From NCBI GenBank assembly GCA_035762085.1, contig DASTPT010000033.1, positions 3,833-67,832 of the forward strand: 64,000 nt of DNA. The letters are read 5' to 3'. The position numbers were made by a program, and so were the translations under genes. The stretch is from HRBIN12 sp035762085 (GTDB taxonomy: Bacteria; Actinomycetota; UBA4738; HRBIN12). A model generated the notes under the pieces. The model had not been told where the DNA came from. It saw only the letters and a program-made list of their open reading frames with translations, and did no database searches. Positions 24,745-33,496 of this stretch are shown piece by piece (the stretch's first letter is position 1; each line of letters opens with the position of its first letter).

Positions 24745-25149
24745 ATGGCAGCCAAGCACCGCATCGTGATCGCGAAGCCCGGCCTCGACGGGCACGACCG
24801 AGGGGCGAAGATCGTCGCCCGGGCGCTGCGCGACGCCGGGTTCGAGGTCATCTACACCGGGCTGCACCAGACGCCGGAGCAGATCGTCGAGACCGCGATC
24901 CAGGAGGACGCGGACGCGGTCGGGCTGTCCCTACACTCGGGCGCGCATATGACGCTGTTCCCGAGGGTCGTGGCCGGCCTGCGAGAGCACGGCGTCGGCG
25001 AGGTGATCGTGTTCGGCGGCGGGATCATCCCGAAGGACGACGTGGCGAAGCTCGCCGACGTCGGCGTCGAGCGCATCTTCACCCCGGGCGCGTCGACGCA
25101 GGAGATCGTCGACTGGCTCCGCGAGCGGCTCTCCGGTGTGGGGGCCTGA
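24745..25149 (+). CDS. methylmalonyl-CoA mutase, cobalamin-binding small subunit
   Basis: B12-binding subunit of 134 residues for a split acyl-CoA mutase. The cobalamin lower-ligand motif DxHxxG is present as GLDGHDRG near the N-terminus, followed by LSLHSGAH, VFGGGIIP and IFTPGAS loops that hold the nucleotide tail. It should pair with the catalytic large subunit encoded at 44093, 19 kb away. A TAGACT box lies 10 bases before the ATG. It directly precedes sucC with no gap, coupling mutase (succinyl-CoA producer) to succinyl-CoA synthetase. Confidence 0.93.
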   Translation: MAAKHRIVIAKPGLDGHDRGAKIVARALRDAGFEVIYTGLHQTPEQIVETAIQEDADAVGLSLHSGAHMTLFPRVVAGLREHGVGEVIVFGGGIIPKDDVAKLADVGVERIFTPGASTQEIVDWLRERLSGVGA

Positions 25150-26295
25150 GTGGACCTGTACGAGTATCAGGGCAAGGAGCTGTTCAAACGGCACGGGATC
25201 CCCGTGCCGCGGTTCATCATCGCCGAGAACGCGGAGTCGGCGCGCGCGGCGACCGAGATCCTCGGCGGGCGCTCGGTCGTGAAGGTCCAGGTGCAGGTCG
25301 GCGGTCGCGGCAAGGGCGGCGGGGTCGTCCTGGCCGACACGCCCGACGAGGCCGAAGCGGCGGCCGAGCGAATGTTGCGCGAAGGCTTCCAGGGGCACCG
25401 AGTGAACCGCGTGCTCGTCGAGGAGCGCCTGTCGATCGGGCGCGAGTTCTACGCCGCGATGCTGCTGGATCGCTCGACCGGCACGGATCTCGCGATGGTC
25501 GCGGCCGAGGGTGGGATCGACATCGAGGAGCTGGCGCGCACCCGCCCCGAGGCCCTGCGGCGGCTCCACATCGACCCCGAGATCGGGATCCATCCGTACC
25601 ACCTGCGCGCGCTGACGGGCGCCCTGCCGTCGGAGGCGCGGGACCTCGTCGAGAACATCCTCGCCGGCCTGTACGACGTCCTCGTGAAGGAGGACGCGAC
25701 GCTGGTCGAGGTCAACCCGCTCGTGCTCCTGACCGACGGGCGCGTGTTCGCCCTCGACGCGAAGGTGACGGTCGACGACAACGCGCTGTGGCGCCAGCCC
25801 GAGATCGAGATGCTCCGGACGGTCTTCCCGATCAACCGGCTGGAGTTCCTCGCGCGCGAAGCCGGCCTCCAGTACGTGAAGCTCGACGGGCAGGTCGGGA
25901 TCATCGGCAACGGCGCCGGACTCGTGATGTCCACGCTCGACGTCGTGCAGCAGGCCGGAGCGGGTGCGGCGAACTTCCTGGACGTGGGCGGTGGCGCCAG
26001 CGCGGACGCGATCGCCACCTCGCTCGAGGTCATCCTGTCCGACCCGAACGTTCGGTCGGTGCTCGTGAACATCTTCGGCGGCATCACGCGATGCGACCTG
26101 GTCGCGCACGGCCTGCTCGAGGCGCTCGAGCGCGTCCAGCCCACGGTCCAGATCGTGGTCCGGCTCGACGGGACGAACGCCGAGGAGGGCCGCAGGATCC
26201 TCGAGGACGCCGCGCATCCGCGGATCGTCGTCGCCGGAACGATGCTCGAGGCCGCGCAGCGGGCGGCCGAGCTCGCGACGGGGGTGACGGCGTAG
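25150..26295 (+). CDS. sucC: succinyl-CoA synthetase beta subunit
   Basis: ATP-grasp subunit of succinyl-CoA synthetase (succinyl-CoA plus NDP and phosphate to succinate, CoA and NTP), 381 residues, TCA cycle. It begins MDLYEYQGKELFKRHGIP, has VKVQVQVGGRGKGGGV, EVNPLVLL, and the C-terminal CoA-ligase region with NGAGLVMSTLD and NIFGGITRCD. The GTG start comes immediately after the stop of the B12 subunit and overlaps nothing. The last base of its TAG is shared with the sucD start. Confidence 0.97.
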   Translation: MDLYEYQGKELFKRHGIPVPRFIIAENAESARAATEILGGRSVVKVQVQVGGRGKGGGVVLADTPDEAEAAAERMLREGFQGHRVNRVLVEERLSIGREFYAAMLLDRSTGTDLAMVAAEGGIDIEELARTRPEALRRLHIDPEIGIHPYHLRALTGALPSEARDLVENILAGLYDVLVKEDATLVEVNPLVLLTDGRVFALDAKVTVDDNALWRQPEIEMLRTVFPINRLEFLAREAGLQYVKLDGQVGIIGNGAGLVMSTLDVVQQAGAGAANFLDVGGGASADAIATSLEVILSDPNVRSVLVNIFGGITRCDLVAHGLLEALERVQPTVQIVVRLDGTNAEEGRRILEDAAHPRIVVAGTMLEAAQRAAELATGVTA

Positions 26296-27179
26296 TGGCG
26301 ATCCTGGTGGATGGGTCGACGAAGGTCGTGGTCTCGGGTCTGACCGGCCGGGAGGGCAGGTTCCACGCGCTCCGGAACCGCGCCTACGGGACGAAGGTCG
26401 TCGCCGGCGTGACGCCGGGCAAGGCCGGCCAGGACGTCGAGGGCATCCCGGTGTTCGACACCATCGCCGACGCCGTGGCCGAGACCGACGCGAACACCTC
26501 GCTGATCTTCGTGCCGCCGCGCTTCGCGACGGAGGCCATCCTCGAGGCCGCCGACTCCGAGCTCGACCTCATCGTGTGCATCACCGAGGGGATCCCGGTC
26601 CGCGACATGGCGCGGACGGCGAGCTACCTGAGGGGGAAGCCGTCCTCGCTCGTCGGCCCGAACTGCCCGGGCGTGATCAGCCCTGGCAAGGCGAACGTGG
26701 GCATCATCCCCGGCGAGATCTGCGCTCCCGGGCGCGTCGGGCTGGTCTCGCGGAGCGGGACCCTCACGTACCAGATCGTGCACGAGCTGACGCAGCGGGG
26801 GATCGGCCAGTCCACGTGCGTCGGCATGGGCGGCGACCCCGTTCACGGAATGGGGTTCCTCGAGTCGCTCGCGCTGTTCAACTTCGACCCGGCGACCGAC
26901 CTGGTCGTGATGATCGGCGAGATCGGCGGCGACGACGAGGAGCGCGCGGCCGAGTACATCGCGCAGGAGATGACGAAGCCGGTCGTCGCGTACATCGCCG
27001 GCTTCACGGCGCCGCCCGGGAAGCGGATGGGGCACGCGGGCGCGATCGTCACCGGCTCGCGCGGCACGGCGCGGGCGAAGGCCGAGGCGCTCGAGGCGGC
27101 CGACGTCCCGGTCGGCCGGACGCCCACCGAGGTCGCCGGGCTCGTCGAGTCCCGGCTGTCGGAGACCGCCACGCCGTGA
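26295..27179 (+). CDS. sucD: succinyl-CoA synthetase alpha subunit
   Basis: CoA-binding and phosphohistidine subunit of succinyl-CoA synthetase, 294 residues. VVVSGLTGREGRFH forms the CoA-binding Rossmann start, and the active histidine is in GHAGAIVTG. The segment NCPGVISPGKANVGIIPG and the GIGQSTCVGMGGDP signature are intact. The GTG start overlaps the sucC stop by one base (TAGTG). It is followed by a membrane protein whose GTG overlaps its stop. Confidence 0.97.
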   Translation: MAILVDGSTKVVVSGLTGREGRFHALRNRAYGTKVVAGVTPGKAGQDVEGIPVFDTIADAVAETDANTSLIFVPPRFATEAILEAADSELDLIVCITEGIPVRDMARTASYLRGKPSSLVGPNCPGVISPGKANVGIIPGEICAPGRVGLVSRSGTLTYQIVHELTQRGIGQSTCVGMGGDPVHGMGFLESLALFNFDPATDLVVMIGEIGGDDEERAAEYIAQEMTKPVVAYIAGFTAPPGKRMGHAGAIVTGSRGTARAKAEALEAADVPVGRTPTEVAGLVESRLSETATP

Positions 27180-28549
27180 CGGCCTCGGCGGCGGGGCCCG
27201 GCTCGGTCCGGTCCCGGATCGTCGTCGGATGGGGGAGGGCGAGCCTGCAAGGTCTCCTCGCGTTCGCCGCACTCGCCGGCCTCTCGTGCGTCGCCGCGGT
27301 CGGCGTGTACCTCCTGGACCTGCCGGGACTCTCGCTCGGCGAGGCGTTCAGGATCGGCGGACTGTATCTGGCGGTCTTCCATCGCGTGCCGATCCGGTTC
27401 TCGGCCGCGGAGTCGGCGCTCGGCGGCCTGGTGGATGCTCCCGTGGGCGCCGACGCCGCGCGGCTCCAGGCCGAGGTCGCGTTCGCGCCGCTCGCCGCGA
27501 CCGCGCTCGCGGCCTGGCTCCTGTGGAGGGCCGGCCGCGCGGTGGCGACGGTTGTCGGAGGCGGTCCGCTCCAGCGGGCTCTGCACGGTGCCAAGGTCGC
27601 TCCCGCGTACGCGGCGGCGGTCTTCCTCGCTTCGCTCCCGTCCCGCGTCGGCGTCTCGCGGGTCGAGGCCGTCACCTCGGGCGTGCTCGATGTGCGCCCC
27701 TCGGCGCCGCAGGCGTTCCTGCTGCCGCTGGCGCTGGCCGCGCTGGCCGGCGCCGGGGGCGGATGGTGGACCGCGTCCGAGGAGCCGGAGAGCCGACGGC
27801 TGCGGGGCCTGCTCGCGGGGGGTTGGACGATGCTCGTCGTCGGGATCGGGCTCGCGTACGCCGGGCTGGTCGTGGCAGGGGTCGTCCGGCCCGACGGTCC
27901 CGAGGCGGTCCTCACGCCGACGACGGGCGGCTACTACCGCGCCGTCTTCGACCGTCCGGACGTGGGAGCCGTCGTGCTCGTGCATCACCTCGCCGTCGCG
28001 CCGAACGAGGGGGCATGGGCGCTCACGCCCGCGATGGGCGGGTGCATCGGCGTCCTCCGGGATCGCGACGTCGCGGACCCGTTCCTGTGCTACGGACGCT
28101 TCCCGCTCGAGACGCCTCTCGGTACGCCGCCTCCCAGCTCGTGGCTGCAACCGAGCGAGTGGGTCCGGTTCGGCGACGCCCCCGCCGCATACTTCCTCTT
28201 CCTGATCGCGCCGGCGGCCGCCACGCTCGCGGGCGGTTGGCGGGCGGTGTCCTCGATCGGGGACGTGGACGGCTCGATCCCCCGCGCGCTGGTGCTCGGC
28301 GCGGGGGCCGGTGTCGTGTTCTCGGCGCTCCTGGCCGTCGTGAGCTGGGCCGGATCCGCCTCGGCGTGGGGGTCCCTCACGGTGGGGCTGGCGACGGACG
28401 AGGGTGCGGTGCGCATCGGCCCGGACCTGCGCGCGACCGTCCTGCTCTCGCTCGTGTGGGGCGTCGTGGGAGGCGCGCTCGGCGCGGCGTTCAGGGCAGG
28501 TCCACCGAGGTGGACAGGAGTCCCGCCAGAAGCGCGACGGCCAAGCTGA
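27176..28549 (+). CDS. polytopic membrane protein of unknown function
   Basis: 457 residues with about nine or ten hydrophobic segments, beginning with one near residue 25-45 and ending with pairs near the C-terminus. A soluble extracytoplasmic stretch of about 80 residues (around 255-340) contains two cysteines (GCIGVL and FLCYGRF) that might pair. No known transporter motif is visible. The GTG start overlaps the sucD stop (GTGA), so it is co-transcribed. Its last 59 bases overlap the opposite zinc-ribbon gene. It may belong to a DUF6350-like streptomycete group, but I am not certain. Confidence 0.7.
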   Translation: MTASAAGPGSVRSRIVVGWGRASLQGLLAFAALAGLSCVAAVGVYLLDLPGLSLGEAFRIGGLYLAVFHRVPIRFSAAESALGGLVDAPVGADAARLQAEVAFAPLAATALAAWLLWRAGRAVATVVGGGPLQRALHGAKVAPAYAAAVFLASLPSRVGVSRVEAVTSGVLDVRPSAPQAFLLPLALAALAGAGGGWWTASEEPESRRLRGLLAGGWTMLVVGIGLAYAGLVVAGVVRPDGPEAVLTPTTGGYYRAVFDRPDVGAVVLVHHLAVAPNEGAWALTPAMGGCIGVLRDRDVADPFLCYGRFPLETPLGTPPPSSWLQPSEWVRFGDAPAAYFLFLIAPAAATLAGGWRAVSSIGDVDGSIPRALVLGAGAGVVFSALLAVVSWAGSASAWGSLTVGLATDEGAVRIGPDLRATVLLSLVWGVVGGALGAAFRAGPPRWTGVPPEARRPS

Positions 28550-29147
28550 TCGCGATGCCCACCAGGAGCATCGCGCGTGCGGTCTTCGGGTCGGCCTCCC
28601 GGTTCACGAGCCACGCGATGAGCCCGCCCAGCCACCCCAGGAAGATCGGGAGCAGCCACCAGGCGCCGTTCACCGGCTTGCGGACCGGCACGCCGAGCGA
28701 TGCCTGCTCCCCGCTCGGGACCTCGGGCACCGCCGCCCGGCCGGAGGTCATGCCGACCTCGGCGCGGTAGGGCTCCATGCTCGCGTACATCGACCACGCC
28801 TGACGCCAGCCGTCGTCGGTCCGCGGGAACCGGCGCACCGGCGCCCCTGGCTGCAGGCGGTCCCAGATCCCGAAGAAGTCGATGCCGTACCCGAGGAGGT
28901 ACCGCTGCCCCGAGTGGCTGTACTGCAGCGCCTCGTCCTCGGGGCGCATCGCGGCCGGCGCGGGCGTCTGCCAGGACGGCGCGGGGGCGGCCTCTGGCGC
29001 GGGCGGGGCCGGGACGGCGGCGGGTCTGGCAGGCGTTCCGGGCTGCGTCCCGTACGCCGGCGCCCCGCGCTCGAGCGCCGACCCACAGTACCGGCAGGCG
29101 GTCGCGTCGTCCGGGACCTGCTCCGCGCAGTAGGGGCACGTCTTCAT
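28491..29147 (-). CDS. zinc-ribbon membrane protein
   Basis: 218 residues. The N-terminus is a zinc-ribbon (KTCPYCAEQVPDDATACRYCGS, cysteines paired CxxC and CxxC). It is followed by a Pro/Ala-rich linker (about 28-65), a central domain (about 70-145) and two C-terminal membrane helices separated by NREADPKTAR. The ribbon-linker-membrane plan is common in actinobacterial proteins of unknown function. A TACGAT box lies nine bases before the ATG. Its 3' end overlaps the membrane-protein gene on the other strand. Confidence 0.7.
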   Translation of the reverse strand: MKTCPYCAEQVPDDATACRYCGSALERGAPAYGTQPGTPARPAAVPAPPAPEAAPAPSWQTPAPAAMRPEDEALQYSHSGQRYLLGYGIDFFGIWDRLQPGAPVRRFPRTDDGWRQAWSMYASMEPYRAEVGMTSGRAAVPEVPSGEQASLGVPVRKPVNGAWWLLPIFLGWLGGLIAWLVNREADPKTARAMLLVGIAISLAVALLAGLLSTSVDLP

Positions 29148-29234
29148 GGCGTCGGCATCGTACCCGCGGACGATGGCGGGAAGCGAGGAACCCGGCCACG
29201 TGCGGCCGGGTTCCAGGGGGCGAGCGGGTGCGCC

Positions 29235-29696
29235 CTAGGCGAGCCCCTCGTTCGTGGGCGCGGCTGGCATCGCCGCCGGCTCCTGGAGGCGCATCCAGGC
29301 ACCGTACGCGACGCCGAGCGCGAGGATCAGCCCGATGAACGCGCCGAAGGCGGGCTCGTTGGTCACCGCGTAGATGAACTTGATGAGGACGAGCGCGGCG
29401 ACCGCGAAGCCGAGATAGGCGCTGATCCTCGAGGCCGGCTGGCCGACGTTGACGTCCGTCCCGGCGACCTGCAGCCCCTCCCAGACGATGAGCGCGATGA
29501 GCACCAGGCCGCCGAGGAGCCCGAAGAAGCCGCCGCTTCCTCCCCACATGTTCTCCGAGAGACAGAGGACGTCGGCGACACACACCTCCTGCCATGCGAA
29601 GAAGGAGAAGATGAGCAGCAGGATCCCCGAGCCGAGCAGGACCTTGCTCCCCATCGACATCTTCGACATGTCGAAACCGGAGCTGCTCTGCGCCAT
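29235..29696 (-). CDS. small four-helix membrane protein
   Basis: 153-residue membrane protein with about four hydrophobic helices and two cysteines (EVCVADVLCL) in an extracytoplasmic loop between helices one and two. AAAGGAGA lies five bases before the ATG. The cysteine pair may form a disulfide. It lies between two other membrane proteins of unknown function on the same strand. No family assigned. Confidence 0.68.
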   Translation of the reverse strand: MAQSSSGFDMSKMSMGSKVLLGSGILLLIFSFFAWQEVCVADVLCLSENMWGGSGGFFGLLGGLVLIALIVWEGLQVAGTDVNVGQPASRISAYLGFAVAALVLIKFIYAVTNEPAFGAFIGLILALGVAYGAWMRLQEPAAMPAAPTNEGLA

Positions 29697-29766
29697 GAAG
29701 TCTCCTTTCGCGACGTCGCCAGGTTGCGACCCGCGTAATTAGATTGCCCGGCGGGGACCGAGTCAA

Positions 29767-30357
29767 CTACGTGGGCACCGATGCCGCACGACGGGCGCGG
29801 ATCTCGACCAGGGTGCTCGTGCAGGCGATCGCTCCGCCGGCGAAGGCCACCCACGGCCCGATCCACGTGCGCGCGAACGCCGGCGGATGCCACACGGAGA
29901 GCAGCGCGGCGACGCACGCGACGCCGGCGAGGACCGCGATCGCGGTGTCGAGGAAGGAGGGAGGCCGGAGCAGCGCTCGGCGCGCGCCCCACGCGAGGAG
30001 CGCGAGGACGACGGCGACGACCGTGAGCGTCGCCCATCGGATCGGCTCGCCCCACGCGCCGAACGCCCCCGATCCGACCCCGAACCGGCTCCACGGCAGC
30101 ACCGTCCCGAGGAGCGCCAAAGCGAGACCGGCGCCGGCGATCAGCTGCAGGACCGTGACGGGCGGGCGGACGATCCTCGGCAGGTCCGAGCCGAAGGGCT
30201 CGGGGAGACACTCGGCGCCGAGGACCTCGCCCCGCACCGGCACGGCGCACGACAGGCAGAGGGGGCGCCCGCACCCCTCGCACCGAGCGACGGCGGACCG
30301 CGTGGGGTGCTGGTCGCAGCGCTCGAGGCTCCTGGTGCTCCGCTCCTCCACCGGCAC
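29767..30357 (-). CDS. B-box/zinc-finger-type membrane protein
   Basis: 196 residues. A cysteine/histidine-rich N-terminus (CDQHPTRSAVARCEGC and CLSC) resembles the B-box-like zinc finger found before membrane domains in actinobacteria. Four membrane helices follow. The GTG at 30357 is selected because a TACGCT -10 box lies exactly six bases upstream and the zinc finger starts 13 residues later; the open frame continues upstream without coding character. It is divergent from purN. Function unknown. Confidence 0.7.
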   Translation of the reverse strand: MPVEERSTRSLERCDQHPTRSAVARCEGCGRPLCLSCAVPVRGEVLGAECLPEPFGSDLPRIVRPPVTVLQLIAGAGLALALLGTVLPWSRFGVGSGAFGAWGEPIRWATLTVVAVVLALLAWGARRALLRPPSFLDTAIAVLAGVACVAALLSVWHPPAFARTWIGPWVAFAGGAIACTSTLVEIRARRAASVPT

Positions 30358-30363
30358 GGCGAA

Positions 30364-30369
30364 AGCGTA
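30364..30369 (-). promoter_or_regulatory. -10 box of a leaderless promoter
   Basis: TACGCT on the minus strand, six bases before the GTG of the zinc-finger membrane protein. It decides the start of that gene. Confidence 0.6.
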
Positions 30370-30392
30370 GCGCCTGCGTTGGCCGGGACGTG

Positions 30393-30422
30393 TTCGACGG
30401 CGACGGTCGCCTGCGCTAGCGT
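30393..30422 (+). promoter_or_regulatory. purN-purH promoter
   Basis: -35 TTCGAC (30393-30398) and -10 TAGCGT (30417-30422) separated by 18 bases; the purN GTG follows eight bases after the -10, so the message has almost no leader. Confidence 0.55.
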
Positions 30423-30430
30423 GGACGGAC

Positions 30431-31045
30431 GTGAACGCCCGCCTCGCGGTGCTCGCCTCCGGGACCGGCACGAACCTCCAGGCCCTGATGGACGACCCCG
30501 CCGTCGGCCCGCACGTGGCGCTCGTTGTCTCGGACCGTGCCCAGGCGATGGCGCTGCGGCGCGCGCGGGACCGCCAGATCGCGACCGCGGTCTGCCGTCC
30601 GGCGGATCATCCCGACCGGGCGGCCCACGACCGCGCGCTCCGTGACCTCCTGATGGCCGAGGGCATCGACTGCGTCGCGCTCGCCGGCTACATGCGGATC
30701 GTGGGGCCCGAGCTCATCGCGGCGTTCCCCGAACGGATCGTGAACCTGCATCCTGCGCTCCTGCCGGCCTTCCCCGGGATGCGCTCGGTGGCAGACGCCC
30801 TCGAGTGGGGCGTGAAGGTCACCGGGGTCACCGTGCACCTGGTGGACGAGGAGGTCGATCACGGACCGATCGTGGCGCAGGAGCCCGTCCCGGTCCTGCC
30901 CGGCGACGACCTCGACTCGCTGCTCGCCCGCGTGCACGAGACCGAACACGAGATCTTCCCCAAGGCGGTCCGCGCCCTCGTCGAGGGGCGGCTGAAGGTC
31001 GAGGGTCGTGTGGTGCACGTCCTCGAGGAGGAGGGTGAGGGATGA
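30431..31045 (+). CDS. purN: phosphoribosylglycinamide formyltransferase
   Basis: Transfers a formyl group from 10-formyl-tetrahydrofolate to GAR, the third step of purine synthesis. It has 204 residues with the ASGTGTNLQAL phosphate loop, LAGYMRIVG, the catalytic NLHPALLPAFPG stretch (Asn and His) and TVHLVDEEVDHGPI with the catalytic Asp. The GTG start is set by the adjacent promoter. Its stop overlaps the purH start (ATGA), so the two are coupled, and folD lies just downstream to supply the folate cofactor. Confidence 0.96.
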   Translation: MNARLAVLASGTGTNLQALMDDPAVGPHVALVVSDRAQAMALRRARDRQIATAVCRPADHPDRAAHDRALRDLLMAEGIDCVALAGYMRIVGPELIAAFPERIVNLHPALLPAFPGMRSVADALEWGVKVTGVTVHLVDEEVDHGPIVAQEPVPVLPGDDLDSLLARVHETEHEIFPKAVRALVEGRLKVEGRVVHVLEEEGEG

Positions 31046-32580
31046 GCGACGTCCGTCCTGTCCGCAGGGCGCTGCTTGCCGTCTACGACAAGTCCGGGGT
31101 CGTCGAGCTCGCGCGCGCGCTCGTCGAACAGGGGGTGGCGCTCGTCTCCTCGGGCGGGACGGCGCAGACGCTCCGCGACGCCGGCATCCCGGTCACCCCG
31201 GTCGAGGAGGTCACCGGCTCGCCCGAGATGCTCGACGGGCGGGTCAAGACGCTCCACCCGAGGATCCACGCAGGGATCCTCGCCGATCGCCGCAAGCCCG
31301 ACCACGAGGCCCAGCTCGCCGAGCACGGGATCGAGCCGTTCGATCTGGTCGTCGTGAACCTCTACCCGTTCCGCGAGACCGTCGCGAGCGGCGCCGGCCC
31401 CGAGGACGTCATCGAGAAGATCGACATCGGTGGCCCGACGATGGTGCGGGCCGCGGCGAAGAACTTCGAGTCGGTCGGCATCGTCGTGAGCCCGGCCCGG
31501 TACGGGGACGTGCTGGAGGAGATCCGACGCCAGGGCGGCCTGACCCGGGAGCTGCGACGGACGCTCGCGGCCGAGGCCTTCGCGCACACCGCGGGCTACG
31601 ACGCCGCCGTGGCGGGCTGGTTCGCCGCCGAGCCCCAGACGCTCCCGGGCTTCGTCGGCACGGCGTTCGAGAAGCTCGAGGATCTGCGCTACGGCGAGAA
31701 CCCGCACCAGCGCGGCGCGCTGTACGCGGAGGCCGCCGGGCCCGGCCCGCTCGGCGGCGCGCAGGTGCTGATCGCCGGCAAGGAGATGTCGTTCAACAAC
31801 TGGCTGGACCTCGATGCGGCGTACGCGCTCGCCGCGGGGTTCGAGGAGCCCGCCGCGGTCATCGTGAAGCACAACAACCCGTGCGGGGCGGCGGTCGGCG
31901 GCTCGCTGGCCGACGCCTACGGGCGCGCGTTCGAGTCCGACACGGTCTCGGCGTTCGGCGGGATCGTTGCCTTCAACCGCGAGGCCGGGGAGGACGCCGC
32001 GCGCGCGATGGCCGACGTCTTCACCGAGGTCGTCGTGGCGCCCGCGTTCACCGAGGGCGCGCTCACGGCGTTCGGCGCGCGGAAGTCGCTGCGCGTCGTC
32101 CGGGCGCCGCTGCCGGCCGCCGGAGGGCTCGACGTGCGGCTCCTGCCGGGCGGGGCGCTCGTGCAGGACCGCGACGTCGTCGCCGAGCGGCGCGAGGACA
32201 TGGAGGTCGTCTCGGACCGCGAGCCCACCGAGGACGAGTGGCGGGACCTCCTGTTCGCGTGGACGGTCGCCATGCGGGTCAAGTCGAACGCGATCGTGTT
32301 CGCTCGGGAACGGGCGACCGTCGGCGTCGGCGCCGGGCAGATGTCGCGGGTGGACTCGTCGTTCCTGGCCGTCCGCAAGGCCGGCGATCGTGCGAAGGGC
32401 GCCGTGATGGCGAGCGACGCGTTCTTCCCGTTCCCCGACGCGGTCGAGGTCGCGGCCGAGGCCGGCGTCACGGCCGTCATCCACCCCGGCGGCTCGATCC
32501 GCGACGACGACGTCCTGTCGGTCGCGCAGTCGCGCGGGATGGCCGTGGTGGTGACCGGCCGGCGGCACTTCCGACACTGA
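31042..32580 (+). CDS. purH: bifunctional AICAR transformylase/IMP cyclohydrolase
   Basis: Completes IMP synthesis in two steps: formylation of AICAR and ring closure. Its 512 residues comprise an N-terminal cyclohydrolase (AVYDKSGVVELA, KTLHPRIHAGIL, DIGGPTMVRAAAKN) and a C-terminal transformylase with LRYGENPHQ, KHNNPCGAA and the AFGGIVAFN segment. A GA-rich ribosome site precedes the ATG. It is the second gene of a purN-purH operon; guaB3-guaA elsewhere in the window take IMP on to GMP. Confidence 0.97.
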   Translation: MSDVRPVRRALLAVYDKSGVVELARALVEQGVALVSSGGTAQTLRDAGIPVTPVEEVTGSPEMLDGRVKTLHPRIHAGILADRRKPDHEAQLAEHGIEPFDLVVVNLYPFRETVASGAGPEDVIEKIDIGGPTMVRAAAKNFESVGIVVSPARYGDVLEEIRRQGGLTRELRRTLAAEAFAHTAGYDAAVAGWFAAEPQTLPGFVGTAFEKLEDLRYGENPHQRGALYAEAAGPGPLGGAQVLIAGKEMSFNNWLDLDAAYALAAGFEEPAAVIVKHNNPCGAAVGGSLADAYGRAFESDTVSAFGGIVAFNREAGEDAARAMADVFTEVVVAPAFTEGALTAFGARKSLRVVRAPLPAAGGLDVRLLPGGALVQDRDVVAERREDMEVVSDREPTEDEWRDLLFAWTVAMRVKSNAIVFARERATVGVGAGQMSRVDSSFLAVRKAGDRAKGAVMASDAFFPFPDAVEVAAEAGVTAVIHPGGSIRDDDVLSVAQSRGMAVVVTGRRHFRH

Positions 32581-32613
32581 CCTGCGGTCGACCTCGCCTT
32601 CCGGCACGGGGGA

Positions 32614-32619
32614 TAGGAT
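32614..32619 (+). promoter_or_regulatory. -10 box of leaderless folD promoter
   Basis: TAGGAT, seven bases before the folD ATG. The intervening TCCTCCC is the complement of a ribosome site and so cannot act as one, consistent with a leaderless message. Confidence 0.6.
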
Positions 32620-32626
32620 TCCTCCC

Positions 32627-33496
32627 ATGACGGCGAGGATCATCGACGGAAAGGCGATCGCCGCGCAGGTCCGCGCCGAGGTCGCCGTGCGCGCGAAGGG
32701 GCTCAGCGAGCGGGGCGCGCAGCCGGGGCTCGCCGCGATCCTCGTCGGCGACCACGCGGCGTCCGCGATCTACGTCGGGATGAAGCAGAAGGCGTGCGCG
32801 GAGGCCGGCATCCTGTCCGAGCGGGTCGACCTGCCGGGCGACGTCCCCGAGGCCGAGGTCCTGGCCGAGATCGACCGTCTGAACAAGGATCCGCGGATCA
32901 GCGGGATCATCGTGCAGCTCCCGGTGCCGGACCACGTGTCCGAGTTCGCCGTGCAGCAGGCCATCGACCCGGCGAAGGACGTCGACGGGCTGAACCCCAC
33001 GAACGTCGGGTTCATGTCGCGTGGACACCCCGTGTTCCTGCCGGCCACGCCGTTCGGGATCGTCGAGCTCCTCGTGCGTTCGGAGGTCCCGATCGAGGGC
33101 GCGGACGTGTGCGTGGTCGGCCGCGGGGACCTGGTGGGGATGCCGCTCGCGATCATGCTCGCGCAGCGCCACGAGCGCGCGAACGCGACGGTGACGATCT
33201 GCCACACGCGGACCCGAGACATCGCCGAGCACACCTCGCGCGCCGACATCGTCATCGCCGCGGCCGGCAAGGCCGAGATGGTCACGGCGGACATGGTGAA
33301 GCCCGGCGCGACCGTGATCGACGTCGGAACGAACCGGGCGCCGGGCGGCGGCCTGGTCGGCGACGTGCATTTCGAGGGCGTGAAGGAGATCGCGGGCGCG
33401 ATCACGCCGGTCCCCGGCGGGGTCGGCCCCATGACCGTCGCGATGTTGCTCGTCAACACGGTGACCGCCGCGGAGCGGCAGGCCGCCGAGCGGTGA
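32627..33496 (+). CDS. folD: bifunctional methylenetetrahydrofolate dehydrogenase/cyclohydrolase
   Basis: Interconverts 5,10-methylene-, methenyl- and 10-formyl-tetrahydrofolate using NADP. It has 289 residues with the catalytic YVGMKQKA (Tyr and Lys), GIIVQLPVP, KDVDGLNP, LPATPFGI and the GRGDLVGMP cofactor loop (usually GRSxxVGxP; here Ser is Asp). The C-terminal TPVPGGVGPMT signature is intact. It overlaps the next gene by four bases (GTGA), placing two sequential one-carbon enzymes together. Confidence 0.96.
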   Translation: MTARIIDGKAIAAQVRAEVAVRAKGLSERGAQPGLAAILVGDHAASAIYVGMKQKACAEAGILSERVDLPGDVPEAEVLAEIDRLNKDPRISGIIVQLPVPDHVSEFAVQQAIDPAKDVDGLNPTNVGFMSRGHPVFLPATPFGIVELLVRSEVPIEGADVCVVGRGDLVGMPLAIMLAQRHERANATVTICHTRTRDIAEHTSRADIVIAAAGKAEMVTADMVKPGATVIDVGTNRAPGGGLVGDVHFEGVKEIAGAITPVPGGVGPMTVAMLLVNTVTAAERQAAER